DNA of 64,000 nucleotides. It comes from XYD12-FULL-36-8 sp964613805 (GTDB lineage Bacteria; Bacteroidota; Ignavibacteria; Ignavibacteriales; Ignavibacteriaceae). Where the stretch lies: the NCBI GenBank assembly GCA_964613805.1, contig CAZTJF010000008.1:1-64000 (forward strand), written 5' to 3'. The notes beneath the pieces are model-generated. The model saw only the letters and a program-made list of their open reading frames with translations, searched no databases and was not told the DNA's origin. This document shows, piece by piece, positions 16,588-24,216 of this stretch (positions within the stretch are counted from its first letter, which is position 1; each line of letters begins with the position of its first letter). The translations under genes were made by a program, and so were the position numbers.

Positions 16588-18301
16588 AAAATTATCGTTT
16601 TTAATTTTAGCTGTTTCTTATATCATTCTCGCTCAAACCAGCATTGAAATAAATAAAAAGTTTGAACAGGCAGTAAAAGATTTTGATGAGGCAAGATGGA
16701 CTTCTTCCCTGAGTAACTTTAATAAAATCGTAAATGAATACGAATTAAATTCGAAGACCTCCATTTCATTACTATTCATTGGCAAGGTCAACGTAGAATT
16801 AAAAAACTATATAGGGTCTGAGCATTATCTCCTCCGGCTATTAAACGAATTTCCCCAAAGCAAGTTTACTGATGAAGCTAAAATAACCTTATCAAAAGTA
16901 TATTTTGATAAAAAAGATTATCCAAAATCATTTTGGAAATTGTGTGATATTATTGTTAATTCTGAAAACAAAGAGAATAAGAGTTTAGCAAGGATTTCGG
17001 CTGAAAGTATTGCTTTGAACTATTTGTCTTCTGCAGAAATAAATTCGATTTATGATTCAACCAAAATTATAACAATCAAACCGTTTTTACTTTTAACAAG
17101 CGGGAAAATTTATCTGGCAAAGAATAATTTTCAAGTTGCATCGGAAACATTTGCAAAATTATTACGCATTTATCCTGATTCACCTGAAACGGAAGAAGCT
17201 CGAAATTTATCTGTAAAAACTTCGGCACTAGAGGAAGGTATTGATAAACCAGACATTATTGGAGTAATCTTACCGCTTTCTCCAAGTTCGTCATCCTTAG
17301 CCGCTTCTGAGATTTTGGAGGGAATTAAGTATTCATTATCGGAATTCAATGAGGGGCGTGAAAAGAAAGTTGGAATTCTGATTCGTGACAGTGAGCTTAA
17401 TCGTAGTAAATTAGCAGCAATTCACGATGAGTTTAAAGAAATTGAAAATTTAAAGTGTATCATTGGTCCAATATTCAGCTCGGAAGTAAAAGATGCTCTT
17501 GAAATATTTGAAGATATTGATGCACCAATAATTTCCCCAACTGCTACGGATGATTATCTCACAGATTCGCATCAAAATTTTTTTCAGGCAAATCCTTCCT
17601 TCATTTCACGCGGAAGATTGATGGCTCAATATGTTTACTTTGTTGGTAATAAAAGGAAAATAGCAATTCTAAATGCCGTTGATGGATATTCTCCAATATT
17701 AAGCAGCAGCTTTGCCCAAGAGTTTGAAAGATTAGGTGGCAGAATTGTTTTGCGCGAATCGTATAAAAGCAGAAGTGTTGATCTAAATGAGCAAATGAAA
17801 AAAAATTCTGAGTCTCTTAATCAAATTGAGGGATTATACATTCCACTTGCTGATAAAGTTGATATTCCTGTAATTGTATCCTTTTTATCCCAGACAAAAC
17901 TAAATGTTCCTATTTTTGGTGATCAGGATTGGATGAGTTCATCAGGAATGGAATCAGCTTCAGTTCTAGATAATAATCTAATATTTTGTTCTGATTATTT
18001 TATAAGGTTTGATGATCCTGAATATCAAAATTTTAGTAAAAATTTCTTTTCCAAGTCAAATATGAATGCAAATAGAAATGTGCTTTACGGTTATGATGCT
18101 TTGAAGTACATCCTGACAATTATGCGAACAGCATTCGCAGCTGTAAGCGGTATTAAACAAAAAATGATGTCGGGTATAATGGTAACCGGAATCCATAACA
18201 ATGTTTGTTTTGATTCAAGCCGAATAAATAAATATTTAAACATCGTTCGATACTCAAATGGAAAATTTGAGCTGATAGATAAGTTCAAACTTAACAATTG
18301 A
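16580..18301 (+). CDS. Exported TPR plus type 1 periplasmic-binding fold protein (LpoA-like)
   Basis: The ATG at 16580 overlaps the previous gene by eight bases and gives a proper signal peptide (MLRKLSFLILAVSYIILAQ). A longer frame from 16523 would bury it. Residues ~20-220 hold TPR-like helices (YIGSEHYLLRLLNEFPQSKFTDEA and others). Residues ~235-570 hold a Leu/Ile/Val-binding-protein-like domain (IGVILPLSPSSSSLAASEIL, CIIGPIFSSEVKDAL). TPR followed by this fold is the architecture of LpoA, the outer-membrane activator of penicillin-binding proteins. No lipobox cysteine is present, so the link to LpoA is structural inference. It could instead sense a small ligand. Confidence 0.7.
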   Translation: MLRKLSFLILAVSYIILAQTSIEINKKFEQAVKDFDEARWTSSLSNFNKIVNEYELNSKTSISLLFIGKVNVELKNYIGSEHYLLRLLNEFPQSKFTDEAKITLSKVYFDKKDYPKSFWKLCDIIVNSENKENKSLARISAESIALNYLSSAEINSIYDSTKIITIKPFLLLTSGKIYLAKNNFQVASETFAKLLRIYPDSPETEEARNLSVKTSALEEGIDKPDIIGVILPLSPSSSSLAASEILEGIKYSLSEFNEGREKKVGILIRDSELNRSKLAAIHDEFKEIENLKCIIGPIFSSEVKDALEIFEDIDAPIISPTATDDYLTDSHQNFFQANPSFISRGRLMAQYVYFVGNKRKIAILNAVDGYSPILSSSFAQEFERLGGRIVLRESYKSRSVDLNEQMKKNSESLNQIEGLYIPLADKVDIPVIVSFLSQTKLNVPIFGDQDWMSSSGMESASVLDNNLIFCSDYFIRFDDPEYQNFSKNFFSKSNMNANRNVLYGYDALKYILTIMRTAFAAVSGIKQKMMSGIMVTGIHNNVCFDSSRINKYLNIVRYSNGKFELIDKFKLNN

Positions 18302-18362
18302 TTTAGAGGTTATTATCTTAACAATAAAAGATCTTCCTTCAGAGGATAGACCGCGTGAAAAA

Positions 18363-18995
18363 TTGAAAAAACTTGGCGCTGCAGGTCTTACCGATTCAGA
18401 ATTAATTGCCATAATTTTCAGAACCGGAAGAAAAGGCAAGTCGGTTTTATCAATAGCTCACGAACTGATTCAAAAATATGAAAAAATTGCTGGCTTAGTA
18501 TCGCTTCCTCTGTCTGACTTAAAAAAAATTTCCGGTATCGGCGAAGATAAGGCGATTAGCTTATTAGCAGCATTTGAAATTGGGAGGAGAATGCAATCGC
18601 AGAGTAAATGGTCAATGGATAAAAAAATAACCTCACCGAAAGATATTGCAGAATTCTTTGTTCCCACTTTGCGTGATGAATTAAAAGAAAAATTTATTGT
18701 AGTCTGTCTTAATAGTGCAAATAAAGTTACTAGGTACGAAACTATTTCCGTGGGCAGCTTAAACTCAAGTGTTGTTCATCCAAGAGAAATATTTAAGTTT
18801 GCAATTGAAAATTCATCTGCCAGTATAATACTCATTCATAATCATCCCAGCGGAAATCTTGAACCAAGTCAGGAAGATATTTCCATCACAAAAAAAATAG
18901 TTGAAGCGGGAACAATTTTGAATATTAGTGTGTTGGATCATATAATTATAGGCGGAAACTCCTTTACCAGTATGGTAGAGAGAAGACTAATGTGA
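18363..18995 (+). CDS. radC: RadC family JAB-domain protein
   Basis: The UPF0758/RadC layout is present: an N-terminal helix-hairpin-helix part (LKKISGIGEDKAISLLAAFEIGRR) and a JAB metalloprotease-like domain with HNHPSGNLEPSQED, whose two histidines and aspartate bind metal. The biochemical role is unsettled, and an old link to DNA repair is doubtful. The only usual start codon is TTG at 18363. However, the conserved family N-terminus (TIKDLPxxxRPREKL) is encoded in frame upstream, from about 18321. Translation therefore probably begins near 18312-18324 at an ATT, ATC or ATA codon behind AGAGG (18305-18309). Confidence 0.88.
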   Translation: MKKLGAAGLTDSELIAIIFRTGRKGKSVLSIAHELIQKYEKIAGLVSLPLSDLKKISGIGEDKAISLLAAFEIGRRMQSQSKWSMDKKITSPKDIAEFFVPTLRDELKEKFIVVCLNSANKVTRYETISVGSLNSSVVHPREIFKFAIENSSASIILIHNHPSGNLEPSQEDISITKKIVEAGTILNISVLDHIIIGGNSFTSMVERRLM

Positions 18996-19026
18996 GGATA
19001 AAATCGCTTAACAAATGTGGTTTTTC

Positions 19027-19055
19027 TTGGATTTATTCAAAATTTTCGTTAAATA
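19027..19055 (+). promoter_or_regulatory. Candidate sigma70-type promoter
   Basis: TTGGAT (19027-19032) and TAAATA (19050-19055) are 17 bases apart. They lie about 114 bases before the small lipoprotein gene, implying a long untranslated leader if used. Confidence 0.3.
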
Positions 19056-19168
19056 TAAGTTGTAATTCCAAAGAAACTATAAAAGAATCTCAAAATAATT
19101 AAAAAATGAGGTTCTGTTAATTTATTTTAATCAATAACTTATTAACAATAAAAACCGGAGGTTATACT

Positions 19169-19444
19169 ATGAAGCTAATCAAAGCAGCAAGAAGTGCCGT
19201 ACTGATCGCCACAATTGCAATATCCGCATCCTATTTAACTGGCTGCGGTGGACTTAGCGAAGCTCAATTGGAAGAATTGAGAAATCTGAGAAGTGAAGTT
19301 AGTTCACTTGAGGCCGAAGCAAAATCGTTGAAAGACGAACGTGCTAAATTAGAACGAGAAATGGCTGATAAAAATGCCAAACTGCAGCAATGTGCAAAAG
19401 ACAAAGCAGAAACAACAGTTAATTTAACCAAATTACCCAAATAA
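19169..19444 (+). CDS. Small coiled-coil lipoprotein
   Basis: This 91-residue protein has a signal sequence ending in the lipobox LTGC (Cys near residue 26). A charged heptad-rich coiled coil follows (LSEAQLEELRNLRSEV and on, to about residue 80). The outline recalls Lpp-type or OmpA-linker lipoproteins that span from the outer membrane into the periplasm. A strong CGGAGG ribosome site precedes it. It lies 24 bases before a LysM protein that also begins with a coiled coil, so the two may form one envelope module. No specific family is recognised. Confidence 0.75.
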   Translation: MKLIKAARSAVLIATIAISASYLTGCGGLSEAQLEELRNLRSEVSSLEAEAKSLKDERAKLEREMADKNAKLQQCAKDKAETTVNLTKLPK

Positions 19445-19468
19445 GAAATTGAAATTGGAGGAAATCTT

Positions 19469-20149
19469 ATGAAAATACATAAATATTTATTAGCCCTCAT
19501 TTCTGTTATGTTTCTTCTTTCATTGACTGCATTTGCACAAGATGATAAGATGACTAAAGAGGAATGGGAAGCTGAAATGACTCGTCTTAAGGATAAAAAA
19601 GCATCCTTAATGAACGAAATCAGTGCTCTTCAGAATGAAGTTAATAATCTTAAAACCGCAAAGGTTCAAAGCTATGAAGATTGCGTGAATGAAATGTATG
19701 CAATGGTTGGTGCAACTAAAGCAGATGTTGATAATTTCAGGAAAGCTGTTAATGAACTTGATGGAAAGATAAGAAGAAATGAAGGTCCGAAAGCTGACAG
19801 GCAAAAAGATCTTAATGCACTTAAAATGAATAAGATTAGTGCGTTAGCAGAATTTTTTGATAAAGTTCATAATCAAATGCAAAGAGCATTAGATTCATGG
19901 GTTGAAGAAGAAACCACAAAGATGTACACGGTTGTTAGAGGTGATCATCTTTGGGGCATTGCAAGAAAAGCTGAACACTACGGAAATGGATTTGCTTGGC
20001 CAATGATTTATAAAGCAAATCGTGATAAAATTAAAAATCCGGATTTGATTTATCCAAAGCAAGTCTTCTCAATTCCAAAACTTACTGAAGAAGAAAAAGC
20101 TAAATACGATAAAGTTAGAAAGAATTATAAACCGGCTCCGGTTCAGTAA
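19469..20149 (+). CDS. Exported coiled-coil protein with C-terminal LysM domain
   Basis: A signal peptide (about residues 1-23, ending TAFA-Q) is followed by an acidic/basic coiled coil (about 30-80) and a central helical part. A LysM domain covers about residues 152-205 (YTVVRGDHLWGIARKA ... NPDLIYPKQVFSIP). LysM binds peptidoglycan, so the protein is likely periplasmic and wall-bound. A GGAGG site and a short 24-base gap link it to the lipoprotein upstream. A clear terminator follows at 20178-20213, closing this two-gene unit. Confidence 0.85.
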   Translation: MKIHKYLLALISVMFLLSLTAFAQDDKMTKEEWEAEMTRLKDKKASLMNEISALQNEVNNLKTAKVQSYEDCVNEMYAMVGATKADVDNFRKAVNELDGKIRRNEGPKADRQKDLNALKMNKISALAEFFDKVHNQMQRALDSWVEEETTKMYTVVRGDHLWGIARKAEHYGNGFAWPMIYKANRDKIKNPDLIYPKQVFSIPKLTEEEKAKYDKVRKNYKPAPVQ

Positions 20150-20177
20150 AAATTCTTTAATGATTTCTAATATTCAG

Positions 20178-20213
20178 AAAAGCCCTTGTCATTTAGATGA
20201 TAAGGGCTTTTTG
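20178..20213 (+). terminator. Rho-independent terminator
   Basis: AAAAGCCCTTGTCAT pairs with ATGATAAGGGCTTTTT across a four-base loop, with one bulge-like mismatch. A T-run ends the stem. It stands 28 bases after the LysM gene and is the clearest intrinsic terminator in the window. Confidence 0.85.
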
Positions 20214-20226
20214 CATTTAAATTAAA

Positions 20227-21189
20227 ATGACAGCATTAGAAAAAAAAATAACACTTGATAATGTAGATATGCTTAGTTTGCTCGGTTCCAATGATGCAAA
20301 CTTAAAGCAGCTTGAAGATCGCTTTAATGCCGTAATAACATTTCGAGGCGAGAATGTGATTATAAAAGGGGTGAAAGAAGAAGTTGATGTTATTGAAAAA
20401 ACTATTAAGGAAATGGTTTATGTGTTGAATACTAAAGGTTCTCTCATGGAATCTGACATTAAAACCATTTTAGATCTTACAATCGAAGGCAGAGAAATTA
20501 TAACGCCTAAGGAATTCGATTCGATTGTTCTATACACAAAGAATGATGTAATTAAGGCAAAAACCCCAGGACAAAAAGTTTATGTAGATTCCGCATTAAA
20601 GAATGATATTTGCTTTGCTATCGGTCCCGCTGGAACTGGGAAAACCTATCTTGCAGTTGCTATAGCTGTTGCTGCATTAAAGAAAGGGATAGTTAATCGA
20701 ATTGTTCTTGCACGGCCTGCAGTTGAAGCTGGTGAAAGTTTAGGATTTTTACCTGGTGATTTCCGTGAAAAAATTGATCCATACTTACGACCTCTGTATG
20801 ATGCGCTTGATGATATGATTCCTTCCGATAAACTAAAATTGAATATTGAAAAGCGAATGATTGAAATCGTTCCATTGGCATATATGCGCGGGCGAACGTT
20901 GAACAATGCTTATGTCATTCTTGATGAAGCCCAAAACGCAACTGATTTACAAATGAAAATGTTTTTAACACGCCTTGGTGCAAATTCCAAAGCGATTATA
21001 ACAGGTGACATTACTCAGATTGATCTTCCACTCAAAACGATTAGCGGATTAGTTCAGGCCAAAGAAATTTTAAGAGGTATTGATGGTGTTGGATTTGTTT
21101 ACTTAGACAAATCGGATGTAGTACGGCATAAGCTGGTTAAGGATATTATTGATGCTTACGAAAAATTTCGTAACACAGAGAGCTTGTAA
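20227..21189 (+). CDS. PhoH family ATPase
   Basis: The 320-residue protein matches the PhoH/YbeZ family. It has a KH-like N-terminal segment (about residues 1-100), then the ATPase domain with Walker A GPAGTGKTYLAVA, the family motif RPAVEAGESLGFLPGD, and Walker B VILDEAQNAT. YbeZ-type proteins work with the YbeY endonuclease in ribosomal RNA metabolism; ybeY is not next to it here. It ends one base before the convergent mazG with no terminator between them. Confidence 0.93.
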   Translation: MTALEKKITLDNVDMLSLLGSNDANLKQLEDRFNAVITFRGENVIIKGVKEEVDVIEKTIKEMVYVLNTKGSLMESDIKTILDLTIEGREIITPKEFDSIVLYTKNDVIKAKTPGQKVYVDSALKNDICFAIGPAGTGKTYLAVAIAVAALKKGIVNRIVLARPAVEAGESLGFLPGDFREKIDPYLRPLYDALDDMIPSDKLKLNIEKRMIEIVPLAYMRGRTLNNAYVILDEAQNATDLQMKMFLTRLGANSKAIITGDITQIDLPLKTISGLVQAKEILRGIDGVGFVYLDKSDVVRHKLVKDIIDAYEKFRNTESL

Positions 21190-21190
21190 G

Positions 21191-21988
21191 TTATTTTATT
21201 GTTGTTTTACTCTCATTCCAAAATTTATCCATTTCAGCTAAAGAAGATTCGTTGGGTGAACTTCCTTTAGCCCTAAGTTTTTCCTCAACGAATTTAAATC
21301 GCTCGATAAACTTACGGTTTGTTTTCCGCAACGCATTCTCGGGATTTACACCTAAAAATCTGGCATAATTAACTAGCGCAAAAAATACATCTCCAACTTC
21401 ACTTTCTAATTTTGTATTTAGTTCCTCATTATTTTTTAGTTTTTCATTTTGAATTTTTAACTCCTCAATCTCATGCATTTCTTCAATTTCTTCGATTACC
21501 TTTTTCCAAACATCACTTTTATTCTCCCAATCGAAACCAACTTTAGCTGCCTTCTCCTGCAGTCTGTGTGCTCTCTGCAGTGCTGGTAAATTTTCCGGCA
21601 CACCTTCCAAAACCGAATCTCTTCCTTCTTGTAATTTTATCACCTCCCAATTTTTCTTAACATGATCGGCGCCAATTACTTTGGTATCTCCAAAAACATG
21701 AGGGTGTCTTCTTATTAATTTTTCGGTGATGCTGTCAATCACTTCATCAAGAGTAAATTTATCATCACCTTCGGCTATAACGCTATGAAACACAACGTGA
21801 AGTAAAAGGTCACCTAATTCCTTTTTAAGCTCATCTGCATTGTTATTATCAATTGCTTCAATGACTTCGTGGACTTCTTCAAGAGTTGCATGCTTTATTG
21901 AGTCGTTAGTTTGCTCTCGATCCCAAGGGCATTCTTTTCTTAACCTTTTAACAATATCAGCAAATTCGTTAAATTTAGTCGAGTTCAT
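21191..21988 (-). CDS. mazG: Nucleoside triphosphate pyrophosphohydrolase MazG
   Basis: This 265-residue protein has the MazG start (RLRKECPWDREQTNDSIKHATLEEVHEVIEAID) and the helix ELKKELGDLLLHVVFHS carrying the metal-binding EExxD pattern. A second MazG-like half includes EEIEEMHEIEELK and SEVGDVFFALVNYARFLG. It hydrolyses NTPs to NMP and pyrophosphate, clearing non-canonical nucleotides and possibly affecting ppGpp levels. It is on the strand opposite to its neighbours, with no toxin-antitoxin partner, so it is the housekeeping form. Confidence 0.95.
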   Translation of the reverse strand: MNSTKFNEFADIVKRLRKECPWDREQTNDSIKHATLEEVHEVIEAIDNNNADELKKELGDLLLHVVFHSVIAEGDDKFTLDEVIDSITEKLIRRHPHVFGDTKVIGADHVKKNWEVIKLQEGRDSVLEGVPENLPALQRAHRLQEKAAKVGFDWENKSDVWKKVIEEIEEMHEIEELKIQNEKLKNNEELNTKLESEVGDVFFALVNYARFLGVNPENALRKTNRKFIERFKFVEEKLRAKGSSPNESSLAEMDKFWNESKTTIK

Positions 21989-22080
21989 TCAAATTTCTTC
22001 CAAAAATAATTATACGTTTGGCAAAATGATTTTCAATTCAAACTTAACAAAAACTTTTTCACAAAAGAAAAGGATATAAA

Positions 22081-22536
22081 ATGATTGAGGAAAAAATATC
22101 TCAGCTCGGATTTACACTTCCGACTGCACCTAAACCGTTAGCTTCTTATGTTCCGACTGTTAAAGTCGGTGATATGGTTTTTACTGCAGGACAGCTTCCA
22201 ATTTTAGATGGCAGCTTATCATTTAAAGGTAAACTCGGTAAGGATTTAAATGAAGATGAAGGAAAAAAAGCCGCTCAACTTTGTGCATTGAATTGTTTAA
22301 GTGTGATAAAATCTGAAATAGGAACTCTCGACAACATAAATAGAATCGTTAAACTTACTTTCTTTGTAAGCAGTGCGGAGGGGTTTATAAATCATCCTCA
22401 GGTTGCAAACGGTGCTTCTGATCTGATAAAGGAAATTTTTGGTGAGAATGGAAAGCATGTCCGCAGCACGGTTGGAGTTGCGGAACTTCCCTTAAATGCA
22501 CCCGTCGAAATTGAAATGATTGTCCAGGTTAAATAA
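22081..22536 (+). CDS. RidA/YjgF family protein
   Basis: At 151 residues it belongs to the longer RidA subgroup (YP_/LPS-type), with conserved GDMVFTAGQLPILDG and the C-terminal VRSTVGVAELPLNAPVEIEMIVQV containing the family's arginine and glutamate. RidA proteins release ammonia from reactive enamine/imine intermediates made by PLP enzymes. Whether this subgroup has the same activity is uncertain. AAAGGATATAAA precedes the ATG. It stands alone between mazG and an exported unknown. Confidence 0.9.
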   Translation: MIEEKISQLGFTLPTAPKPLASYVPTVKVGDMVFTAGQLPILDGSLSFKGKLGKDLNEDEGKKAAQLCALNCLSVIKSEIGTLDNINRIVKLTFFVSSAEGFINHPQVANGASDLIKEIFGENGKHVRSTVGVAELPLNAPVEIEMIVQVK

Positions 22537-22707
22537 TTCAATTCAAAGTTTTAATATTGTTATATTTGTAATGATTAGTTTATAATTTTATCATCAAAAA
22601 ATATTAGTTATTTCATAATTGATCTATTATTCTTGAAATTATGCTTTACATTGCATTGATTTTGTTTAACGTTTTACTTAAAATTTGAGTAATAAAAGAG
22701 GAATAAA

Positions 22708-23205
22708 ATGAAAAAGATGATGTTTTTGCTTGCTGTATTTATTTCGATAAATGTTTCTGCTCAGTTTAAAGAACCAGGTTTTCCAACTCAGAGTGTAAAA
22801 GATGGAATTATTGATCAGAGTTCCAATTCTTTATTTGGTTTTTTAAATTCAGATAATTTTATGATGAAACATTCCTATAATTTATCTTATTCAAGTTTTG
22901 GTAATCAAGGATTGGCTTTAGGAATGTACACAAACAGTATGATTTTAAAATTAGCTGAAAACATGAATGTTCAAGTTGATGCAAGTATTGTTCATTCACC
23001 TTATTCCACCTTCGGTAAAGATTTTCAAAATCAATTGAACGGATTTTATTTAACTCGTGCGGCATTTAATTATAAGCCGTGGGATGATGTTTTCATTTCA
23101 ATTCAGTACAGAAATTTGCCTATGTCTTATCATTATTCTGATTATGGATTTTATTCAAATAGGTTTTATAACCCTTTCTTTCAAGAAAGTTTTTTTGAGA
23201 GATAA
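22708..23205 (+). CDS. Exported protein of unknown function
   Basis: A signal peptide (about 1-18, ending NVSA-Q) leads a 165-residue protein rich in aromatic and alternating polar/nonpolar residues (LALGMYTNSMILKLAENMNVQVDAS; FNYKPWDDVFISIQYRNLP). This suggests a small outer-membrane beta structure. The C-terminus (YNPFFQESFFER) is unusually aromatic. AGAGGAATAAA precedes the ATG. I do not recognise a family. It lies before a LytR_C gene, but with a 45-base gap and no further clue. Confidence 0.6.
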   Translation: MKKMMFLLAVFISINVSAQFKEPGFPTQSVKDGIIDQSSNSLFGFLNSDNFMMKHSYNLSYSSFGNQGLALGMYTNSMILKLAENMNVQVDASIVHSPYSTFGKDFQNQLNGFYLTRAAFNYKPWDDVFISIQYRNLPMSYHYSDYGFYSNRFYNPFFQESFFER

Positions 23206-23250
23206 TTTTTATTAAAAAGTTTCAACAAGTGTTATATCGAGAATAAATTT

Positions 23251-23736
23251 GTGAAGGGAAATATTTCTACAAGTTCAAATACCAAACCAAACAGTAAAAA
23301 TTCATCGTTTTCGAATATCATCCTGATTACATTAATTGTATTCCTTTCTGCTATTATAATTTTTCTTGCTTATTCTTTGTATATGAAAATCCAAAACATT
23401 TCTGAAAGCAAAAATAAATTTGAGCAGAATAAACCTTCGGCCATTATACAAGTTGAGGTGTTAAATGGATGTGGAGTGGAAGGGGCAGCAGCGAAGTTTA
23501 CAAATTATCTTCGGCAAAAAAACTTTGATGTTGTGCAGGTAGGCAATTTTAGATCCGATACTATCGAAGAAACAATAGTAATTGATCGATCGGGAAATAC
23601 AGCTAATGCAGAAAAGCTTGCCGATGTGCTGGGCATCGAAAAAAAGAATATTATCCAGCAGTTAAATAAGGAATATCTTCTCGATGCTACGCTTGTTATT
23701 GGTCGTGACTACAGTAAACTTAAACCACTTAATTAA
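23251..23736 (+). CDS. Membrane-anchored LytR_C domain protein
   Basis: The 161-residue protein starts at GTG, has a low-complexity polar N-terminus and one membrane segment (about 26-48). A LytR_C domain (about 67-160) begins IQVEVLNGCGVEGAAAKFTNYLRQKNFDV. The domain is usually found at the C-terminus of LytR-CpsA-Psr cell-wall enzymes; here it occurs alone. It is followed after nine bases by rsfS, a neighbour pairing that is frequent in bacteria. The LytR-CpsA-Psr catalytic domain is missing, so only a binding role can be proposed. Confidence 0.8.
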   Translation: MKGNISTSSNTKPNSKNSSFSNIILITLIVFLSAIIIFLAYSLYMKIQNISESKNKFEQNKPSAIIQVEVLNGCGVEGAAAKFTNYLRQKNFDVVQVGNFRSDTIEETIVIDRSGNTANAEKLADVLGIEKKNIIQQLNKEYLLDATLVIGRDYSKLKPLN

Positions 23737-23745
23737 GGAAAAAAT

Positions 23746-24150
23746 TTGGAATCTTCCCAACTTGCAAACAAAATAGCCGAGTTAATTTTTAATAAAAAAG
23801 GATATGATGTTAAAATTCTTAATTTGCGTAAGCTAACTACGATTACCGATTATTTTGTTATTTGCACCGGTGATTCCGATACTCAAGTGAAAGCTATTGC
23901 TGATGAAGTGGATAAGGAAATGCGTGATGAGGGAATTAAACCATGGCATACTGAAGGTTATCAAGCATTAAATTGGGTTCTTATTGATTTTGTTGATGTT
24001 GTAGTACATGTATTTAAAAAGGAGATAAGAGAGTTTTATAATCTGGAAAAATTGTGGGGTGATGCTCCAACTGTAGAAGTTGTTGATCCATTATTGAAAA
24101 TGGAGAATACTGTAATTCCAAAAGTTAAAAGAACTCGTAAAAAAGCTTAG
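23746..24150 (+). CDS. rsfS: Ribosomal silencing factor RsfS
   Basis: At 134 residues with the signature TDYFVICTGDSDTQVKAIADEV and WVLIDFVDVVVHVF, this is a RsfS/YbeB/Iojap protein. It binds L14 of the large ribosomal subunit and blocks subunit joining in starvation. The start is TTG after AAGGAAAAAA, with the conserved N-terminus beginning at once, so no ATG alternative is likely. A basic tail (KVKRTRKKA) is appended. It is spaced 66 bases from argS. Confidence 0.95.
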   Translation: MESSQLANKIAELIFNKKGYDVKILNLRKLTTITDYFVICTGDSDTQVKAIADEVDKEMRDEGIKPWHTEGYQALNWVLIDFVDVVVHVFKKEIREFYNLEKLWGDAPTVEVVDPLLKMENTVIPKVKRTRKKA

Positions 24151-24216
24151 TATCAGGTATTGCTCACATAATATTTTTCTTTCTTTTAATTCCTTACTTA
24201 AGATTGGTTTGAATCC

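Noticed and set aside
18363..18995. RadC considered as a marker of a mobile island
   Set aside because: No integrase, transposase or flanking repeats are present, and the gene sits among chromosomal housekeeping genes.
21191..21988. MazG considered as part of a phage-defence or toxin-antitoxin locus
   Set aside because: It is a full-length double-domain housekeeping MazG, with no toxin, nuclease or phage gene nearby.
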